This document shows, in pieces, positions 47,096 through 54,260 of a stretch of DNA of 64,000 nucleotides. The notes beneath the pieces were generated by a model. The model was not told the DNA's origin. It was given only the letters and a program-made list of their open reading frames with translations, and did not search any database. The stretch covers positions 447,527 through 511,526 of the forward strand of contig NZ_LMOD01000003.1 of the NCBI RefSeq assembly GCF_001423485.1, in the 5' to 3' direction. Positions within the stretch are counted from its first letter, which is position 1; each line of letters begins with the position of its first letter. The stretch is from Microbacterium sp. Leaf320. GTDB taxonomy: Bacteria > Actinomycetota > Actinomycetes > Actinomycetales > Microbacteriaceae. Position numbers and translations under genes: made by a program.

Positions 47096-48028
47096 ATGAC
47101 AACCATCACCGAACGCGCCGCCGCACTGCTTCCGAGCGGGGACCGGCAACGACAGATCGCCCGCCTCATGCAGGGCCTCGACGGCCACAGCGAAGACCAC
47201 TCGGCCGCACCGCGCACCGCACTCGCCGCCACCTTCCGCAGGTTCATCGACGGGGAAGACGTAGATCTCCACGCCGCCGCCGAGAAGGTTCTCGACGGTC
47301 TCCGAGAGAACCAGATCCGCGGTATCTACGGCGACATGATCCGCAGCGAGATCGAGAACCTCCGCATGAACTTCACCGCCACGACGAGCGCAATCCAGCC
47401 CGCACTCGACTACCTGCGGGGTGAACTCCGCACCGTCGTCGCCGATGTGAAGACTCTCGACCGGCAGCTCGGGACGATCGCCACCCCGACCGGTGCCATC
47501 CACGCGGGCGTCAGTGACAAGTGGCGTGCACTCGACGAGGCCGCAGACCGCTACCTCGAGATCCGCACCGCACAGCTCGACGCCTACGAGTCGGTGAAAG
47601 CCAACCAGGACACGGCGATCAACAGTCTCCGCCGTTACGGTCTGCTCGCCGACGCGCTCACCGTCACGCCGACGCTCATCTCCGAGCGACGCCACGCGGC
47701 GCGGAACAGCCCGACAACCTACGCGGCAGAGCTGAAGTGGGTTGCATGGCTCCAGAGCGAATCCGAGCACACGGTTCCCGATCTCGGCGCAGACCTGGCA
47801 CTGCCCGCGAACGACAGGCTCAGCTACCTGCGCGATATCTGCACGCACGCTCACCCCTGGCTCCCCGACTGGGACACCCTCAGCGCAGCCGGATCGGCCG
47901 GAACCACGGCAAGCCAGCCCACGCAGGGCAACGGTGCCACCGCCCACCTGTGGGAGGGACTGCGCACCTATGCCGAAATCACCAGCACGGAGATCCCCGC
48001 ACTCGCCCAGGTCGGACAGAACGCATGA
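47096..48028 (+). CDS. Unknown element protein, paralogue 2 (310 aa)
   Basis: This 310-residue protein resembles the preceding gene in length, layout and C-terminal motifs, but the sequences are strongly diverged. The N-terminus (MTTITERAAALLPSGDRQRQ) is helical. There is a Ser/Thr/Gly linker near residue 270. ATG 47096 is preceded by GAAGGAACACC. The function is unknown. Confidence 0.7.
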   Translation: MTTITERAAALLPSGDRQRQIARLMQGLDGHSEDHSAAPRTALAATFRRFIDGEDVDLHAAAEKVLDGLRENQIRGIYGDMIRSEIENLRMNFTATTSAIQPALDYLRGELRTVVADVKTLDRQLGTIATPTGAIHAGVSDKWRALDEAADRYLEIRTAQLDAYESVKANQDTAINSLRRYGLLADALTVTPTLISERRHAARNSPTTYAAELKWVAWLQSESEHTVPDLGADLALPANDRLSYLRDICTHAHPWLPDWDTLSAAGSAGTTASQPTQGNGATAHLWEGLRTYAEITSTEIPALAQVGQNA

Positions 48029-48192
48029 CCGGCACCGAGTCAGGCACCGACGCGTACAAGCGACGCCACGGTGCCAACACGAGACGCTCACCGTTCGAGG
48101 AACCCAAGCCCCGATCAGTCGCGGAGAAGTCCGACGAGACGGGAGCCGACGCCTACCAGCGTCGACACGGCACCCGAGCGAGCACCCTATGA
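48025..48192 (+). CDS. Small repeat-bearing element protein (55 aa)
   Basis: ATG 48025 overlaps the preceding stop, and its stop overlaps the next start. The 55 residues contain two copies of a short unit, DAYKRRHGA and DAYQRRHGT, separated by a Pro/Glu/Lys linker. It is positively charged and probably a binding peptide for a partner or nucleic acid. Confidence 0.55.
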   Translation: MTGTESGTDAYKRRHGANTRRSPFEEPKPRSVAEKSDETGADAYQRRHGTRASTL

Positions 48193-48581
48193 GCGACGCA
48201 TCCGAGCTGTGGGATCTCGCGAAGGACTTGGGGACCGCGCCGGCCGCGGCACACAAGAACATCAAGCCCGCGGTGATGCGCACGTCAGTGGACCTGAAGG
48301 ACGACTGGCAACAGGGCGCCGCAGCAAGCGGCCTCGCGAACTACTCCAAGTCGATCGACTTCGACATCACCGAATCTCCTGACGGGATCGAGTCGGAGAT
48401 CGGGCCGAACCCCAGCAAACGTCAGGGTCGTCACGCGTTCGTCGAAGAAGCGAACGGCAAGGTCAGGTCCGCACCACAACACGCAGGCCGTGACGCTCTC
48501 GAAGCAAACGAAGACGACTTCCTGCGTGGACTCGAGATTGCCATCTTCGACGCCACCGCAGAAGCCATCGAGAAGAGCTGA
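48189..48581 (+). CDS. HK97-gp10-like phage protein
   Basis: The 130-residue protein matches the layout of HK97 gp10-like neck/tail-completion proteins: N-terminal helix (VMRTSVDLKDDWQQ), a central region with ESEIGPNPSKRQGRHAFVEE, and a C-terminal helix (FLRGLEIAIFDATAEAI). These join the capsid to the tail in siphophages. Here no capsid or portal gene accompanies it. It overlaps the previous gene as ATGA. Confidence 0.75.
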   Translation: MSDASELWDLAKDLGTAPAAAHKNIKPAVMRTSVDLKDDWQQGAAASGLANYSKSIDFDITESPDGIESEIGPNPSKRQGRHAFVEEANGKVRSAPQHAGRDALEANEDDFLRGLEIAIFDATAEAIEKS

Positions 48582-48586
48582 CGACG

Positions 48587-48928
48587 ATGCGCGTGTGCAA
48601 CGTACCGAACTGCCCCACCCTGTTCAAGGGCACAGGTGGACGATGCCCAGAGCACAGCAAGCAAGCACGCCGAGCCCGCGTCGGCAACGACGTGTACAGC
48701 AGTAGCGGACACCGAGACTTCCGAACCGCGGTACTCCAACGCGAACCGGTCTGCTCACGATGCCGCAATGCCCGCGCCACAGTCGCAGACCACTACCCAT
48801 ACAGCAGACGTGAACTCGTGGACGCTGGCCTCAACCCCAACGATCCGCAGTACGGACGCGGACTCTGTCACCAATGCCACAGCATCGAGACAGCCAAGCA
48901 CCAACCAGGCGGGTGGAACGCACGCTGA
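48587..48928 (+). CDS. HNH endonuclease
   Basis: The 113-residue protein has two zinc-knuckle CxxC pairs (CSRCRNARATVADHYPY and CHQCHSIETAKH) and the His-containing ADHYPYSRREL, a HNH nuclease fold. In cos-type siphophages an HNH protein lies next to small and large terminase and stimulates cos cleavage. Here it is followed by the small subunit alone. Confidence 0.88.
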   Translation: MRVCNVPNCPTLFKGTGGRCPEHSKQARRARVGNDVYSSSGHRDFRTAVLQREPVCSRCRNARATVADHYPYSRRELVDAGLNPNDPQYGRGLCHQCHSIETAKHQPGGWNAR

Positions 48929-48965
48929 CAGGTGGGCACCCCTCCCCTAAGCAACACAGACTCCC

Positions 48966-49068
48966 GGTCGCCTGGGAGCACACTCGCAGTCCACGGACCT
49001 GAAAAGTTTCGAGCCGACGCGAGTGGGGGGATGCCCCAAACGCTCAACCCCTCTTGGTCGCCTGGGAG
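48966..49068 (+). repeat. GGTCGCCTGGGAG direct repeats between HNH and terS, candidate packaging site
   Basis: The 13-bp unit occurs at 48966-48978 and 49056-49068 in an otherwise non-coding 200-bp gap. Each copy sits in a local CTCCC/GGGAG hairpin or a C-rich context. The place between the HNH nuclease and terS is where cos or terminase-binding sites lie in such phages. Confidence 0.5.
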
Positions 49069-49130
49069 GCCTTTCCGATGTCCATGCTTCTCAACCTCTG
49101 ATTTTCCGTCCCTGAAAGGAGGGGCACACC

Positions 49131-49520
49131 ATGTCACGAGCTACCTACCCTGATGGCCTTCAGAAGCGCGGTCGCGCGTTTTGGCGGGCTCTCACGACTG
49201 CTTCGAACGAGCGGAAGCAGGTGTTGGACTTCAGCACCGCTGAGCGTGAAACCCTGCTCGAAGCGTGCCGAACACTCGACAGAATCGACAATCTGACTGC
49301 CGCAATCGACCGAGACGGCACCATGATCCCCGGATCGAAGGAACAGATGATCCTGCACCCGGCGATCGGCGAGCTGCGGCAGCAGCAGGCATCGTACGTG
49401 CGACTCGTCGCTTCGCTGAACCTCCCCGAGGACGTCGCCGCCACCAACGAGTTCCGGCAGAAGCGCGCGAAGGCCGGTGCCCAGGGGCGCTGGGATCGCG
49501 ATCTCAGGGCGGTCAACTGA
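49131..49520 (+). CDS. Terminase small subunit
   Basis: The 129-residue protein has the actinophage TerS layout: YPDGLQKRGRAFWRALTTA, an acidic helix (ERETLLEACRTLDRIDNL) and a C-terminal oligomerisation helix ending with EFRQKRAKAGAQGRWDRD. TerS recognises the packaging site and hands DNA to TerL. There is no TerL gene nearby. ATG 49131 follows GGAGGGG. Its stop overlaps the next start. Confidence 0.83.
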   Translation: MSRATYPDGLQKRGRAFWRALTTASNERKQVLDFSTAERETLLEACRTLDRIDNLTAAIDRDGTMIPGSKEQMILHPAIGELRQQQASYVRLVASLNLPEDVAATNEFRQKRAKAGAQGRWDRDLRAVN

Positions 49521-49741
49521 TGGTGCGGTGGGTATCAGCACCGAAGCCCGCAGCAGACTCCGCCCCGATGAGCGGGAATCGCTACCGCCGCAGCGTCGCT
49601 CACAACGCGCTCTACCAAGGCCTCGCAGACCGCTCCCCCAGCGAGCACGCCGCGTTCCTGGTCGAGTTCGCGGAGAAGTACCCCGACTATCCCGGCAAGC
49701 GTGCCGTGTGTCCCTGCGTGGCGTGTTTCGTCGCGCGCTGA
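49520..49741 (+). CDS. Small element protein (73 aa)
   Basis: ATG 49520 overlaps the terS stop (TGATG). The product (from MVRWVSAPKPAADSAPMSGN) ends with CPCVACFVAR, two closely spaced cysteine pairs that could bind a metal. No family is recognised. Confidence 0.55.
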   Translation: MVRWVSAPKPAADSAPMSGNRYRRSVAHNALYQGLADRSPSEHAAFLVEFAEKYPDYPGKRAVCPCVACFVAR

Positions 49742-49762
49742 ATCTCTAGGAAGGAATCCGTC

Positions 49763-50224
49763 ATGCCGAAGGACAAGGAGTGGCTCGACAACCTGCTGAA
49801 GCAGGCCGACGAGCTGGAAGAACAGCGCGTCAAGACGCCGATCGATGTGGAGGTGATCCTCGCGGAAGAGCTGGTCACGGTCCGTCTGACGTACCAGCGC
49901 CGAGACGACTTCGAGCGGATCGCATCGAAGCACCCGATCGTCAACCTCACCGACACCCGCGGTGCCTGGTTCAACCTGGACGGCGTCGCGAAGGACTATC
50001 CCGACGTCGTGCTCATCGACGGCGACGGGACCGATGAGTTGTACGAGCTTCGGGGCAAGGAAGCCGTCTACCGGTGGCCCGACGTCTACGAAGCGCTCCG
50101 AGAGACGGACCGCCAGTCGGTGCAGGCCGCGATCTGGGGCGTGTACGTGTGGGAGCCGCAGCAGGCGCTGAAGAACGCGAAGGCGAAGACCCTCGCTCGA
50201 GAGAAGGAGGCCGCAGATGCCTGA
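49763..50224 (+). CDS. Putative tail assembly chaperone
   Basis: The 153-residue protein sits directly before the tape measure gene and overlaps it by 8 bp. Its core, RRDDFERIASKHPIV with RWPDVYEALRETDRQS, matches the general pattern of siphophage gpG-like chaperones that fold the tape measure. No programmed frameshift extension is visible. Assignment rests mainly on position. Confidence 0.65.
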   Translation: MPKDKEWLDNLLKQADELEEQRVKTPIDVEVILAEELVTVRLTYQRRDDFERIASKHPIVNLTDTRGAWFNLDGVAKDYPDVVLIDGDGTDELYELRGKEAVYRWPDVYEALRETDRQSVQAAIWGVYVWEPQQALKNAKAKTLAREKEAADA

Positions 50225-52862
50225 GCGCATAGTCCGCGTCAAGCTGTCCGCCAGCATCGCCGAGTACAAGAAGGCGATGCAGGAAGCGCAGGACGCGACC
50301 AAGAAGACGAGTGAGGACGTCGATTCCGCCGCCGACAAGGTGAAGGCGTACAAGGACGCTTTCAACGCCGTGGGCGCGGCCGGAGTGGCGATGGGCGCTG
50401 TCCTCGCCGCCGGGTTCGGAGCCGCGGTCACCGCGTCGATGAACTTCGACGCGGCCATGTCCAACGTGCAGGCGGCGACGCACGAATCGGCGAGCGGCAT
50501 GGAGACCCTGCGGCAGGCGGCGCTCGACGCCGGCGAGTCGACGGTGTTCTCCGCCACGGAGGCCGCGAACGCGATCGAGGAACTCTCCAAGGCGGGAGTG
50601 TCGACCGCAGACATCCTCGGTGGTGGCCTGACCGGCGCACTCGACCTCGCAGCGGCAGGCGGTATCGGTGTCGCGGAAGCAGCTGGTATCGCAGCCACGG
50701 CGCTGCAGCAGTTCAATCTCGACGGCTCTGACATGGCGCACGTCGCGGACCTGCTCGCCGCGGGCAGCGGCAAAGCCATGGGTGATGTCACCGACCTGTC
50801 CCAGGCTCTGAACCAGGCGGCTCTCGTCGCCAAGCAGACGGGGCTCTCGATCGAAGAGACGACGGCGGGCCTGTCAGCATTCGCGGCCGCAGGTCTCCTC
50901 GGCTCTGACGCGGGCACCTCGTTCAAGTCGATGCTGCAGGCGCTCAACCCGAACTCTGCCGCGGCGGCTGAGCTGATGAAGAAGTACAACCTCGAGGCGT
51001 ACGACGCGCAGGGCAACTTCATCGGCCTGTCCGAGTACGCGGGCAAGCTGAAGACCGGACTGTCGGGCCTGTCGACGGAGCAGCAGAACGCGACCCTCAA
51101 GACGATCTTCGGGTCCGACGCCGTACGCGCCGCGACGGTGCTCTATCAGCAGGGAGCGGAAGGAATCGACGAGTGGACCGCCGCCGTCGATGACCAGGGG
51201 TATGCCGCGGAGACGGCTGCTCTGCGACTCGACAACCTGAAGGGGGACATCGAAGCCCTGGGAGGCGCGTTCGAGACGGCTCTGATCGACACAGGGTCGA
51301 CCGCGAACGACACACTCCGCACGATGGCTCAGGCGCTCACGGGGCTCGTCGGCCTCTACAACGACCTCCCTGGGCCCGTCCAGGCCAGTGTGATGGCCGT
51401 GGGCGGCGCGACAGCCGCGATCGGGCTGTCGGGTGGTGCGGCGCTGCTCGCCGTGCCGAAGTACCTCGAACTCAAGAACACGGTGGAGAACGCAGGCATG
51501 TCCATGAAGGGGATCAGCATGACAGCCGGCGCCGCGGGGCTCGCTCTCGGTGGCCTGTTCCTCATCGTCGGTGAACTCGCCGCCGAGCATCAGCGCGCAC
51601 AGCAGAAGGCACAGTCATACGCTTCGTCGCTCGCCGAGGGTACCCACGAGATCACGGACGCGACCCGCGATCTGATCGCCGAGAACCTCACGATGAAGCA
51701 GAACGGGTTCTTGTGGCTCGAAGGGTCCGCAGCGTCGGATGCGGCGAAGGATCTCGGCATCTCTCTCGACGTGGTCCGCAAGGCCATCGAGGGCGACGCC
51801 GACGCGATCGACAAGCTCAACGTGAAGACCCAAGAGGCGATCGACGGGTACAACTTCTGGGACGCGGAGTCGATCAAGCTGCAGAGCTCCGCTCAGTACC
51901 TTCGGGGCGAGGTCGAGAAGGAGACAGGCGCGCTCGACCAGGCCGCGGAAGCGGCACGCAACAAGGCGGAGGCCACGAGCCAGAGTTCCGAAGCCGCAGA
52001 CACCGCTGCAGAGGCGTACGTGGCCGAAGCAGACGCTGTGGGTGACCTGAACTCCAAGCTCACCGACCTCATCACGAAGATCAACGATGCGAACGGCGTC
52101 GCCGTCGATGCGATCACCGCCAACGCGAACTACCTCTCCGCTCTCGACGGGCTGAGCGCTCAGGCCGAGAAGGCTGGTGTCTCTCTCGACGAGAACACGG
52201 TGTCGGGTTCTGCGAACGCCGCGGCAATGGGTGACCTCGCGGAGAAGGCTCGAGACGCCGCCGAGGCGCAGTTCGAGCAGGACCTTGCGACGATGTCGGC
52301 TGACGACGCGGCGAAGAAGTGGAACGGGACTCTCGCGGCCCAGAAGCAGGCGTTCATCGACAGCGCGACCGCAGCTGGGTACAACGCAGGTGAGGTGCAG
52401 GCCCTCGCGGATCGCATCTTCCAGATGCCGACCGAGAAGGAGATCGCGTTCCTCGTCGAGACGGCCGCGGCGCAGTCGCAGGTCGACAAGTTCGTCACCC
52501 TAAACAACGGCCGACGCGTGAAGGTGTTCGTCGACGCGGAGACCGGAAATCAGTCCTTCCAGGTCGGGTCCAAGACCGTCTCTGCGTTCGCCGGCGGCGG
52601 CCGCGTCATCGGGCCCGGAACGGGAACCTCCGACGACGTCGACGCGAAGCTCTCCAACGGTGAGCACGTCATCCCCGCCAACGAGGTCAGGAACGCGGGC
52701 GGACACGAGGTCATCGAGGCGTATCGAGCGCTCCTGCAGAATCCCGCCACGAGCGCGCAGTTCGCATCGAACGGCCGCACAGCGGAGATCCTGCCAGAGG
52801 TAGAAGTGGCCCCGTCCTCCCCCGACACAATGCGGGAGAAGTTCTCGGGATGGGTGATGTGA
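50217..52862 (+). CDS. Phage tail tape measure protein
   Basis: The 881-residue protein has a helical N-terminus, then TMP-type MNFDAAMSNVQAATHESASGMETLRQAAL, ATEAANAIEELSKAGVS, and GLSIEETTAGLSAFAAAGL. Hydrophobic segments follow near residues 390-440, and the Gly-rich C-terminus holds AFAGGGRVIGPG. It is the longest gene of the element and intact. By the usual 0.15 nm per residue it would set a tail of about 130 nm, but no major tail protein gene is present. Confidence 0.93.
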   Translation: MPERIVRVKLSASIAEYKKAMQEAQDATKKTSEDVDSAADKVKAYKDAFNAVGAAGVAMGAVLAAGFGAAVTASMNFDAAMSNVQAATHESASGMETLRQAALDAGESTVFSATEAANAIEELSKAGVSTADILGGGLTGALDLAAAGGIGVAEAAGIAATALQQFNLDGSDMAHVADLLAAGSGKAMGDVTDLSQALNQAALVAKQTGLSIEETTAGLSAFAAAGLLGSDAGTSFKSMLQALNPNSAAAAELMKKYNLEAYDAQGNFIGLSEYAGKLKTGLSGLSTEQQNATLKTIFGSDAVRAATVLYQQGAEGIDEWTAAVDDQGYAAETAALRLDNLKGDIEALGGAFETALIDTGSTANDTLRTMAQALTGLVGLYNDLPGPVQASVMAVGGATAAIGLSGGAALLAVPKYLELKNTVENAGMSMKGISMTAGAAGLALGGLFLIVGELAAEHQRAQQKAQSYASSLAEGTHEITDATRDLIAENLTMKQNGFLWLEGSAASDAAKDLGISLDVVRKAIEGDADAIDKLNVKTQEAIDGYNFWDAESIKLQSSAQYLRGEVEKETGALDQAAEAARNKAEATSQSSEAADTAAEAYVAEADAVGDLNSKLTDLITKINDANGVAVDAITANANYLSALDGLSAQAEKAGVSLDENTVSGSANAAAMGDLAEKARDAAEAQFEQDLATMSADDAAKKWNGTLAAQKQAFIDSATAAGYNAGEVQALADRIFQMPTEKEIAFLVETAAAQSQVDKFVTLNNGRRVKVFVDAETGNQSFQVGSKTVSAFAGGGRVIGPGTGTSDDVDAKLSNGEHVIPANEVRNAGGHEVIEAYRALLQNPATSAQFASNGRTAEILPEVEVAPSSPDTMREKFSGWVM

Positions 52863-53539
52863 TGTCGCTGCTCTTCTACGTCCAGACCGACACCACCGTG
52901 CAGATCGTCACCGACACCCTCGTCAGCGACGAGAACCGTGATCCCATGATGTACCAGCACAAGGTCAAGCCATTCCCGCACCTCAACATGATTGGCGTCG
53001 TCACGGGCTTCGGGAGCTTCGGCTACCAGTTCTTCCAGGACATCGACTTCACGCCCGGGCTCCGCGACATCGAACACGTCAACGAGACGGCGCAGGAGAC
53101 GCTGAGGGACTCTTTCAAGGGCTGGCAGGAGTATCACGCTCCGGTGGACATCGGGCACGCCACAGTGCACCTGTTCGGCTTCCCCGAGGGCTCCGAGAAG
53201 GTCGTCAGGTACATCTACCGGGCGAAGAACGATTTCGCACCCGAACGGCACGAAGGTGGCAGCAGCATGGCCGTGAAGCCGCCGCCTCAGCAGTTCGAGC
53301 TCGTCTACCCGGATTCCCCCGACGAGATCGTGGCCCTCGCGATCAAGCTGCGCGACGAGAACGACGAACTGCGCACGGAGTACCCGGTAGCTATCGGCGG
53401 CGACCTGTTCGTCACCTTCCTGTCGAGGAACAGCAGCGAGACCCACCGCATCTACCAGTGGCCCGACCACGCCGAGATGAACGCGGCCATGCCCGAGTCG
53501 ATCTACAAGCCCCGCCACCCCGTCGACGTGACGGAATGA
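52862..53539 (+). CDS. Ntn-hydrolase-like element protein (225 aa)
   Basis: ATG 52862 overlaps the tape measure stop. The N-terminal strands (DTTVQIVTDTLVSD, then KVKPFPHLNMIGVVTGFGSFG) follow the order seen in proteasome/HslV-type Ntn-hydrolase folds. The candidate Thr is at residue 11 or 12, not exposed at the N-terminus, so activity would need processing. The likeness is only a few motifs and may be structural or false. It is the last gene before the terminator. Confidence 0.5.
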   Translation: MSLLFYVQTDTTVQIVTDTLVSDENRDPMMYQHKVKPFPHLNMIGVVTGFGSFGYQFFQDIDFTPGLRDIEHVNETAQETLRDSFKGWQEYHAPVDIGHATVHLFGFPEGSEKVVRYIYRAKNDFAPERHEGGSSMAVKPPPQQFELVYPDSPDEIVALAIKLRDENDELRTEYPVAIGGDLFVTFLSRNSSETHRIYQWPDHAEMNAAMPESIYKPRHPVDVTE

Positions 53540-53544
53540 CCACC

Positions 53545-53580
53545 AAGGCCCCGTCCTAGCTTCGGCTGGGACGGGGCCTT
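53545..53580 (+). terminator. Terminator of the late element operon
   Basis: A 16-bp stem (AAGGCCCCGTCC with TAGC, loop TTCG, and complement; one G-U pair) lies 5 bp after the last gene. The UUCG tetraloop makes it very stable. Confidence 0.85.
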
Positions 53581-53611
53581 CTCTGCGTGCCCAAGCGCTC
53601 GGATTCGCGAT

Positions 53612-53639
53612 GGCTTCGTGTTCCCGGGAACACCAAGCC
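53612..53639. repeat. Third GTTCCCGGGAAC dyad, near attR
   Basis: Arms GGCTT and AAGCC flank the 12-bp palindromic core at 53620-53631, each 3 bp away. Copies with other arms lie in the integrase gene. Confidence 0.65.
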
Positions 53640-53649
53640 TGCGAACTGG

Positions 53650-53680
53650 CGACAGGTGTCCCAATCTGGGACACCTGTCG
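53650..53680. repeat. 14-bp perfect inverted repeat near attR
   Basis: CGACAGGTGTCCCA, spacer ATC, and its exact complement. No T tract follows. The half-site TGTCCCA also occurs once between the two integrase dyads (41688-41694). Confidence 0.6.
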
Positions 53681-53681
53681 A

Positions 53682-53706
53682 GGAGTCCGCAAGCAGTCCG
53701 CAGAAC
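53682..53706 (+). repeat. Right arm-type repeat pair near attR
   Basis: Two AGTCCGC units in a 25-bp stretch, 23/25 identical to 41353-41377. Confidence 0.55.
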
Positions 53707-53807
53707 GTACGCTCATGGGCGATAACCCGCAGTGCTGGACGCTCAGCCGTCCCGCGGAATCACCGCGCACACGCTAACCCCCGCGAACCGACGATGAGTC
53801 GGGGGCC

Positions 53808-53822
53808 GTTCATCAACTACCG
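53808..53822 (+). repeat. attR core of the element
   Basis: GTTCATCAACTACCG repeats the attL core and is followed by CTGA, the presumed original yajQ stop. Beyond it lies a strong terminator, as expected for the original yajQ 3' end. Confidence 0.85.
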
Positions 53823-53836
53823 CTGACGCCGTAGAA

Positions 53837-53871
53837 CGAAGGGGACGGATGCCGAGCATCCGTCCCCTTCG
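53837..53871 (+). terminator. Presumed original yajQ terminator, separated by the element
   Basis: A perfect 16-bp stem (CGAAGGGGACGGATGC and complement, loop CGA) begins 15 bp after attR. No gene in the element ends there, so it most likely served yajQ before integration. Confidence 0.75.
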
Positions 53872-54059
53872 CCATGCCCGCAGATCGCATTCCGATATAT
53901 GGGCGCGAGTGCCCGAGACTGGTCTGAGTCGCGTCCCGATGCGACAGACGATGCGGCGATGCATGACGCGCTGCCGAACCTCGGTTCCGCGCTTCGCGGA
54001 TCGCGGTTCCCGCCTTGTGGGGACTGGGCGCAGTCAGCTCCGTGCACGCCATCGTCTGT

Positions 54060-54090
54060 GGCCGGCGAGTGTTCTGAACACTCGCCGGCC
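54060..54090. terminator. Perfect 15-bp palindrome upstream of the GntR gene
   Basis: GGCCGGCGAGTGTTC and its exact complement around a single T. It may be a terminator from the yajQ side or an operator. Confidence 0.4.
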
Positions 54091-54260
54091 GCAGAATTTC
54101 ACCTGTACCAATCCCGAGATCACGCACCGCCGGCGAGCGCCAAATCGCTCTCCGAAAAATGCGCCTGTGGATTGTTGGCATCGCGATCTACTTCGTGATG
54201 TAGTGGCCGTCCGGGCACATCATGGGGGGCCCGGATCTGGAAAGTAACTGGGGGCGGTCC

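Larger units (their letters stand above)
41304..53822. mobile_element. 12.5-kb integrated element (candidate phage satellite) in the 3' end of yajQ
   Basis: It is bounded by 15-bp direct repeats. It starts with a tyrosine integrase transcribed toward attL, a repressor/excisionase switch, and a replication gene with an internal origin. It then has phage structural or packaging genes limited to an HK97-gp10-like protein, HNH nuclease, small terminase, putative tail chaperone and tape measure. It lacks large terminase, portal, capsid, protease, major tail, baseplate and lysis genes. The ORFs are intact and tightly packed, with visibly lower GC than the flanks. A decayed prophage is the main alternative. 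Confidence 0.88.
53540..54260. other. Right-end non-coding region of the element and adjoining chromosome
   Basis: These 721 bp have no gene. In order they hold the late terminator, the third GTTCCCGGGAAC dyad, a 14-bp palindrome, arm-type repeats, attR, the presumed original yajQ terminator, a second perfect hairpin, and the upstream region of the GntR gene. Confidence 0.7.

Noticed and set aside
41353..53706. The 25-bp AGTCCGC repeats as the att cores
   Set aside because: They differ at two positions and lie inside the element; the exact 15-bp repeat at the yajQ end explains the insertion better.
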